From: Rodentolepis nana
Taxonomy: Eukaryota; Platyhelminthes; Cestoda; Cyclophyllidea; Hymenolepididae
DNA length: 13,746 nucleotides
Assembly (NCBI GenBank): GCA_900617975.1
Contig: UZAE01001346.1
Location: forward strand, 1 to 13,746
Reading direction: 5' to 3'
Below the pieces are notes generated by a model. It was not told where the DNA came from. It did no database searches and saw only the letters and a program-made list of their open reading frames with translations. The position numbers and the translations under genes were made by a program. Shown piece after piece: positions 9,573 to 13,746 of the stretch (position 1 is its first letter; each line of letters starts with the position of its first letter).

Positions 9573-9724
9573 TTTTAAATTGGGATATAAACAAAACTAA
9601 AGAACTAAACGAAAAAAATTTTTTACTAATTAACCTAGAAGCCCATACAGTAAGAAAAAGATATAGGTTAGATGCTCTGACCACGTTAACAAAACAAAAG
9701 AAAGTATAGAGTGAATCTGTCAAC
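9573..9724 (-). other. Mariner 5' untranslated region
   Basis: This is the non-coding interval between the transposase ATG and the right-hand inverted repeat. It is AT-rich. Short open frames on both strands have no recognisable content and are treated as spurious. Confidence 0.7.
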
Positions 9725-9755
9725 AAAAACGGCAATGACTTAGTTGCCCACCCAA
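9725..9755 (-). repeat. Mariner terminal inverted repeat (transposon 5' end)
   Basis: Read on the minus strand it begins TTGGGTGGGCAACTAAGTCA, the partner of the repeat at 8459-8489. It is followed on the plus strand by the TA duplication. Confidence 0.92.
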
Positions 9756-9757
9756 TA
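9756..9757. other. TA target-site duplication, right of mariner
   Basis: TA immediately outside the right terminal repeat, matching 8457-8458. Confidence 0.85.
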
Positions 9758-10216
9758 GTTTATATTTCAACGAGGAAAAGAGATGTACCATAAGCCATGA
9801 ACTGATGATTTGATAAAACTTATTTGCAAAGTATGACTTATCAATGCGTATTTTTCTTTTCATCGTGCTATTAATACTCCCTAATTTTCAAACTACGAGG
9901 ACCTTATGATAGAGCTGCTGTGTTCACGAGTTTTATTTGTGGAAATAATCGATTTTTTGGTCTCAAATCTACAAATTTCATAATTCCTTTCCTTCCTCTC
10001 AGTGTAAATGCTATTTAGAAAGCTATATTCGCCTGTTTAAACTGTTTCCCTTATACGGTTTTTTGCTTTAATGCGATTAGTAATTATTAGTAATTGTTAA
10101 CAGATGAATGTTTTGTCGAGTCTTTCCCACCACTAGACGCAAGGTATATTCATTTGGTTACCAAGATAATTAAATTGGAAGACCCCCAAAATAATATGCG
10201 TTTTTTCCCCTTTTAG
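9758..10216 (+). other. 3' part of the mariner-bearing intron
   Basis: AT-rich intronic sequence between the transposon and the exon at 10217, ending in the acceptor GTTTTTTCCCCTTTTAG. It contains a perfect 10-bp tandem duplication (ATTAGTAATT twice, 10076-10095). Nothing else was seen. Confidence 0.6.
10076..10095. repeat. Two perfect 10-bp tandem copies of ATTAGTAATT
   Basis: The unit ATTAGTAATT occurs twice back to back in the intron. It is a minor local duplication with no apparent function. Confidence 0.8.
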
Positions 10217-10568
10217 TTTTCGATCTCGGTCCCGTGTCGAAACTTAGCCATGGCCCATCGCAATTGTCGTCACACGGCCACACTCCTCCCCATAATCATT
10301 CAACTATAGTCACCGCAGTAACTGCTAGCAGTGGTGGAGGCAGCGTCTCCTCTTTCCTTTCTTCAGGCTTTCGAGCAGTGACAAGTGGATTTGGGCGTCC
10401 TAGAGAACGCCGCCGATCAGTCAGCACACCATGTGGAAATGAGGCCCCTGGAAACGCCAATAATGAAGGAGTTGTATGTGGAAATACTGTTTTAAATACA
10501 CCTTCGTCCTCTATACCAGGATCTTCAAGGGGTTCTGATTTTGCCCACTCGATCTGTGCTCTTCCTGG
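10217..10568 (+). CDS. Exon with basic segment and RSVSTP motif
   Basis: The acceptor TTTTTTCCCCTTTTAG and donor CCTGG|GTAAGTG are both strong. The exon carries 2 nt completing a codon, 116 codons, then 2 nt. It reads FDLGPVSKLSHGPSQLSS, a His/Thr/Ser segment, a Gly/Ser linker, then SSFLSSGFRAVTSGFGRPRE running into RRRSVSTP, followed by a Ser-rich tail. RSVSTP (10414-10431) is an exact RSxSxP 14-3-3 mode I consensus preceded by an arginine cluster, so it also fits a basophilic kinase site. The SGFRAVTSGFG piece could form a short hydrophobic/basic patch. No folded domain is recognised and the sequence looks disordered. Phase agrees with both neighbours (GG + T restores a Gly codon with the exon at 11311). 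Confidence 0.75.
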
Positions 10569-11310
10569 GTAAGTGAATTTCAGTATTGCCCACTGTCAAA
10601 GTGAAACCTTTTTATTTGCCTACTTATATTTCTGTTGTAGTAGTATATGTAAATTCAAAAATCCTTGTGCTTATCTTTATGATATGTTATTTCAATGGTT
10701 AGGTTGGATCTTGAATTAAGGAAGTTAAAAACATTTTAATGAATTTCTTAATATGTATCGATGCTTTCGCTTAAGTAGTATATTTTAATTGTATTGAGGT
10801 GAGTGGATATAAATCCCGTCCACTGAAATTCTTGATAAAGCCACGTGACCGTTTAGACTTCTTTCATTCTTTACTGAACTTTACTAAGTTAAATTCCGAG
10901 TTTTCTCTGGCTGTTTATGCTAAGATCATGTGAAATACTTTATATTGCGTATGATCATTCGGTTTTTGCACATTTAAATTAAAGTGACAAGACTCATCAG
11001 TTTCATTAAACCCCCCAAGAATAACTTGCTTAGTATTCACGGAAATTGAATTATAGAAGGGGAATTTTCGGTCACCGAAATATTCTATAACCCAAATCCA
11101 GAGGTCCAATGAGTTAAGACTTGTTAACAATTAGCTTTACTGCCAATGTCTTTTCGTCCCTCTTTCTTTATTTGCTTTTCTGTTAACTATTTCAACTGCC
11201 TTCTTAATGTGAATCATGGCAAATTTTGTTTTAAGATTTGGGAAATAAGGTTCACGGGGATTGTAATGTCACTTAGCTTTTAGTAAAGTCCATTTTTTCG
11301 TACGCTTTAG
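10569..11310 (+). other. Intron (742 nt)
   Basis: Donor GTAAGTG, acceptor TTTTTTCGTACGCTTTAG; phase 2 on both sides. AT-rich interior. A 71-codon minus-strand open frame inside (10915-11130) lacks any recognisable feature. Confidence 0.75.
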
Positions 11311-11776
11311 TTCAGGAATCTCACAACTAGTAGGTCCCGGATATTCAACCGACACAGCATCTAAAGCTTCAACACCCCCTTTCGTCACAGATGAAGCAGA
11401 TGGTCTCTGTGCCGCCAACGGTGGTGGTGGTGGTGGTCTCAATTCAGAGTCCGTTTTGCCCTGTCTCCGAGTCGCAAGTCTCTCGCAAATGATGCAGTTG
11501 GCCAGTGCCAGCAATCGTCGTGGTTATCCCTACATCCCAAACCAAGAGGAGAATTGTAAGAACTCAACTGAAACTGTGACCTCCTCTACTGTTGGTGGTT
11601 GTCAACTTCGTCATTGGCATCTACCTACGTGTCCACATCGATTGTGTATCCCTCGACAGAATCTCCCTCCTCCGCCTTCCTTGATCCGGCGTCATGCTAA
11701 TAATAACTTCACTTCTACGGGTCCGCATGTATCCATTACCAGTTCTAACACTCAGTTAGAGGACCACTTGTCTTTC
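11311..11776 (+). CDS. Exon with hexaglycine run, unrecognised protein
   Basis: One base completes the Gly codon from the previous exon, then 155 codons, ending in phase 0 at CTTTC|GTAAGTT. It reads SGISQLVGPGYSTDTASKAS, a TPPF segment, an acidic VTDEADG patch, six Gly from GGT repeats (11420-11437), then LPCLRVASLSQMMQLASASN, which could be a short amphipathic helix. A Thr/Ser stretch, a Cys/His/Pro-rich part (LPTCPHRLCIPRQNLPPPP) and a Ser/Thr-rich end follow. PPPP may be an SH3 or WW ligand. No domain family is recognised. A +2 frame over ~11595-11695 is also open and Ser-rich, but the stated frame runs unbroken from acceptor to donor and keeps phase at both ends. Confidence 0.7.
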
Positions 11777-12595
11777 GTAAGTTATTCCTTACTCAGGCTC
11801 ATTAGAAGAAATAGCTTACAAACGTCCAGTTTTAATACAGACGAAGACATCCTATTGACGTTGTTGTTGTCTTGTATTGGCCAACATTAGCCAGTAAGTT
11901 GGTCACCTACACCACTAGCGTGAATATTGACTAAATTGAAGTGAAATTCTTACCTATTTCAAAGCGAAATAAAAGTAAAGCATTGTTGTCACTCGTGGCA
12001 TGGCGTTCAATGAGCAAAAGGCGATGAATTCGTCAGTCGTCTAATGATTAATGCATTACCCTTCCCATCGCTCAAGATAAAATTTGGAGTGGACTTTGAG
12101 TTAATCGTCAGAAAAATCTAGTTGAGCGTTTGAAGCGCGTGCTTGTTAGTACATACATATATGGTTTGAGATTCTATATTTTAGTGTGTAATTGGCGTTT
12201 GGGCATTATATCGAGGCAGCAAGATCTATTCTATGTTATAAGAGTTGTGAAGAAGAAAGCGAGGAACAATATAAGGTTTTTTGGATATTCAATAATTGCG
12301 TAAATTAAGGTTAAGGTTTGTCTTTTTTGCTTTCTTGATGATATTTTGTGCAGTTGTTAGGCAACTTCGTGCAACTTTACTGACGTTGTTAAGCTCCTGA
12401 ATTGTAGTTTAATATTCCTGTACACTGTCTTTGCCATGTTAAATTCTTATTGCCTGTGAGTTTGCATTAATTGAAAGAATGATCATTGTAGTGAGTTTAT
12501 AGGTAGTTTCGACTGTAAATGATAGCAAATATACTTGGTGGTGCACACTTCTCCAAAGGTGCTTAATTATTTATTGCATCTAATATACTTTTTAG
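11777..12595 (+). other. Intron (819 nt)
   Basis: Donor GTAAGTTATT, acceptor ATACTTTTTAG; phase 0 on both sides. A second AG at 12602-12603 (AGAAACAG) would be out of phase, because it would read into a stop at 12742. The upstream AG is therefore preferred. No element was seen in the interior. Confidence 0.7.
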
Positions 12596-12949
12596 AGAAA
12601 CAGCTATTTTCAACACCATCACCAATCAGATTCAGTAGCTGCTCAACCTCCAGAATTACGTCATTTACCTGTGGAGCATCCAAGATTACATCGGCAACAG
12701 CCAGCGACAAACCCTCCAGTCTCTCTTTCATCGTTTCAAGGTGATCGTCGGTCGGCCCTCGATTTACCCTCCTACTTGGAGACCACATCAGCCGCAGGTG
12801 TCGTCTGCAGTACTCCAGCAGCTACGGCTGATAGTCGATCAACCACGTGTCTGTCGGCGAGTAGTGCGTCTCAGAGACTTTCGCCGCCACCGACCTCAAA
12901 ATCATTAGTTAATACCACTACGACTGTTCGAAAAAACAAGCGCACTATG
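12596..12949 (+). CDS. Exon, His/Gln/Pro/Ser-rich segment of the same protein
   Basis: Exactly 118 codons, phase 0 at both ends, between TTTTTAG|AGAAAC and CACTATG|GTAAGC. It begins RNSYFQHHHQSDSVAAQPPE, continues through a His/Pro/Gln region, then SFQGDRRSALDLPSYLETTS, which looks the least repetitive and might be a short conserved motif. It ends in Ser/Thr-rich sequence, LSPPPTSKS and a basic VRKNKRTM. Only the first 50 codons have a competing open frame; the chosen frame is open throughout. No domain is recognised. The basic end together with the next exon (LSLFGGRTTTS) could be a peptide motif spanning the splice junction. Confidence 0.7.
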
Positions 12950-13268
12950 GTAAGCTGTTGTATTCATTTGCTTTGTGGGCAATCAGTAGTAAATCCCGAA
13001 ATAGTATCTTATAGGAAAAGGCGTGGAGATGTAAAGCTATCAATATTGCACTCATTGAAGTAAGGTAATATAAAAATTTTGTTGTCTCAACTCTGAAAAA
13101 TATTGTCAAAAGTTGAGATATTTAAAAGTCAGTGGTTTCCCTAAGTGCCTACTTTGGAAGGGCGTGCTAGTCATATTTCGCTCCCTGCATGTTGTTTATT
13201 TCGTTCGTATCCTTTTCTCTCTTGTCTTTCAATGTGATTCCTTATTCCTAATAACTTTTATTTTTCAG
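12950..13268 (+). other. Intron (319 nt)
   Basis: Donor GTAAGCTG, acceptor AACTTTTATTTTTCAG; phase 0 on both sides. Open frames read through parts of the intron on the plus strand, but the splice signals on both sides are strong and coding-like composition stops at each. Confidence 0.75.
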
Positions 13269-13586
13269 TTGTCGCTCTTTGGTGGACGAACAACCACTTC
13301 GCTGTCTTCAAATCAACATCTTCATCACCAATTGAATCAGCATGGGAACTCCCACAATCCCGTTAATTCTGCTGGTACCTTTGTAACAGGCAGTGGTAGT
13401 GGTGGCGCCTCCTTCCCCTCTACTCCAGTACGTGAACCTTCATCCTCATCTATCGTCATGGCAACGACTTCAGTACAGGTCAATTCGCCCACGCCTCCCC
13501 TAGCTACTAATTTTACTTCTTTCTCCTCGAATTCTTCTTCTGGAGGCTCTTCCTCAGTTCCTGCTGCAACCAATGGCAATGGATGA
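13269..13586 (+). CDS. Exon with Ser/Gly-rich C-terminal tail and stop codon
   Basis: It starts in phase 0 after TTTTTCAG and encodes 105 residues plus TGA (13584-13586). It reads LSLFGGRTTTSLSSNQ, a His/Gln/Asn stretch, a Gly/Ser linker, SFPSTPVREPSSSS, then a Ser/Thr/Pro tail ending in NGNG. This is the simplest C-terminus. There is also an internal CAG|GTCAAT donor after 13478, which would keep phase 0 and splice to the exon at 13672, bypassing the stop. The donor GAG|GTACCG at 13594 lies after the stop, so splicing there would put the stop upstream of an exon junction, a layout that can trigger nonsense-mediated decay. Which form is used cannot be decided from sequence. Confidence 0.65.
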   Translation: MSLFGGRTTTSLSSNQHLHHQLNQHGNSHNPVNSAGTFVTGSGSGGASFPSTPVREPSSSSIVMATTSVQVNSPTPPLATNFTSFSSNSSSGGSSSVPAATNGNG

Positions 13587-13671
13587 GAGAGAGGTACCGC
13601 AAGCGGTGCATTACCCTACTTTCGTCTCGTTGTAGCCATTTCAGTTACTCTCTTTTTTTCCTTTTCTATAG

Positions 13672-13746
13672 GACAAAACCAAAACACTGACATTCCGCAT
13701 TTACACCAGAGTAGAAGTAAAGAGGTTTAAAGACTTACTCTCTCTC
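13672..13746 (+). CDS. Possible further exon, truncated by the window edge
   Basis: A textbook acceptor (TCTTTTTTTCCTTTTCTATAG) ends at 13671. The following 75 bases are open in phase 0 as 25 basic-to-hydrophobic codons beginning DKTKTLTFRIYT. This composition is unlike the Ser-rich tail before it and could be the start of a folded segment. It joins in phase to 13478 (alternative donor), but is downstream of the stop at 13584-13586 if the longer exon form is used. Other frames stop early. A donor-like GAA|GTAAAG at 13712 could make it a short exon. Confidence 0.45.

Larger units (their letters stand above)
8459..9755 (-). mobile_element. Mariner-family DNA transposon, full length, inactivated (1297 bp)
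   Basis: This is a complete Tc1/mariner superfamily element in the minus orientation, inside an intron of the plus-strand host gene. Both 31-bp terminal inverted repeats (26 of 31 positions identical) and both flanking TA duplications are present. The length of 1297 bp is typical for mariner (~1.3 kb). It holds one transposase gene with 5' and 3' untranslated ends of about 180 and 70 bp. The catalytic spacing places it in the D,D34D mariner group; I do not assign a subfamily. Frame-breaking lesions make it non-autonomous. The intact ends could still be substrates if a related transposase is made elsewhere in the genome. Confidence 0.95.

Noticed and set aside
9466..9735. Open frames on both strands in the mariner 5' region
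   Set aside because: They overlap the transposase start and the inverted repeat and match no expected mariner product; mariner encodes a single protein.
11269..11514. 81-codon minus-strand frame with a proline run
   Set aside because: The proline run is simply the antisense of the GGT repeat encoding polyglycine in the supported exon.
13337..13579. Minus-strand acidic frame opposite the last exon
   Set aside because: Glu/Gly-rich reading is the complement of TCC/TCT Ser codons on the plus strand.
1..13746. CRISPR array, bacterial operon or phage-type system
   Set aside because: No spaced identical repeats, no ribosome-binding-site-led contiguous genes, and clear spliceosomal signals throughout.

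Overview
The window looks like nuclear DNA of an animal, most likely an invertebrate. Non-coding sequence is AT-rich, and GC-richer blocks of open reading frame start right after polypyrimidine-AG acceptors and stop at GTAAGN-type donors. A complete but dead mariner transposon sits in one intron. The low-complexity Ser/His/Gly/Pro exons separated by introns of 0.3 to over 3 kb remind me of flatworm genes, but that is a hunch; nothing in the sequence proves the phylum. No bacterial operon structure, rRNA gene, intact tRNA or CRISPR array is visible.

Layout. Positions 1-3794 hold no gene I can support. They do contain two diverged direct copies of a ~190-bp dispersed repeat (about 326-520 and 1256-1443) and a tRNA-like, possibly SINE-derived segment (about 3222-3285). 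From 3795 to the right edge, one plus-strand gene can be traced through blocks whose splice phases agree at each join: 3795-4340, 7762 to about 8022 or later, 10217-10568, 11311-11776, 12596-12949 and 13269-13586, plus a possible further exon from 13672 off the edge. The concatenated product is at least about 760 residues. It is low-complexity and probably disordered (Ser, Thr, Pro, Gly, His and Gln rich), and I do not recognise the family. It carries two exact RSxSxP motifs, the 14-3-3 mode I consensus, in different exons, and a 40-residue His/Cys-rich stretch.

The intron between the second and third exons carries a 1297-bp mariner element (8459-9755), antisense to the host gene, with 31-bp terminal inverted repeats and TA target duplications. 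Its transposase keeps all three catalytic aspartates, and the D,D34D spacing becomes exact once a 10-nt slippage insertion is discounted. It is inactivated by a 1-nt deletion, two nonsense changes and that (TTTTG)n expansion.

The most useful leads are the unrecognised multi-exon gene with its paired 14-3-3-type motifs, its apparent alternative 3' end, and the repeat family near the left edge. I found no convincing new molecular system.
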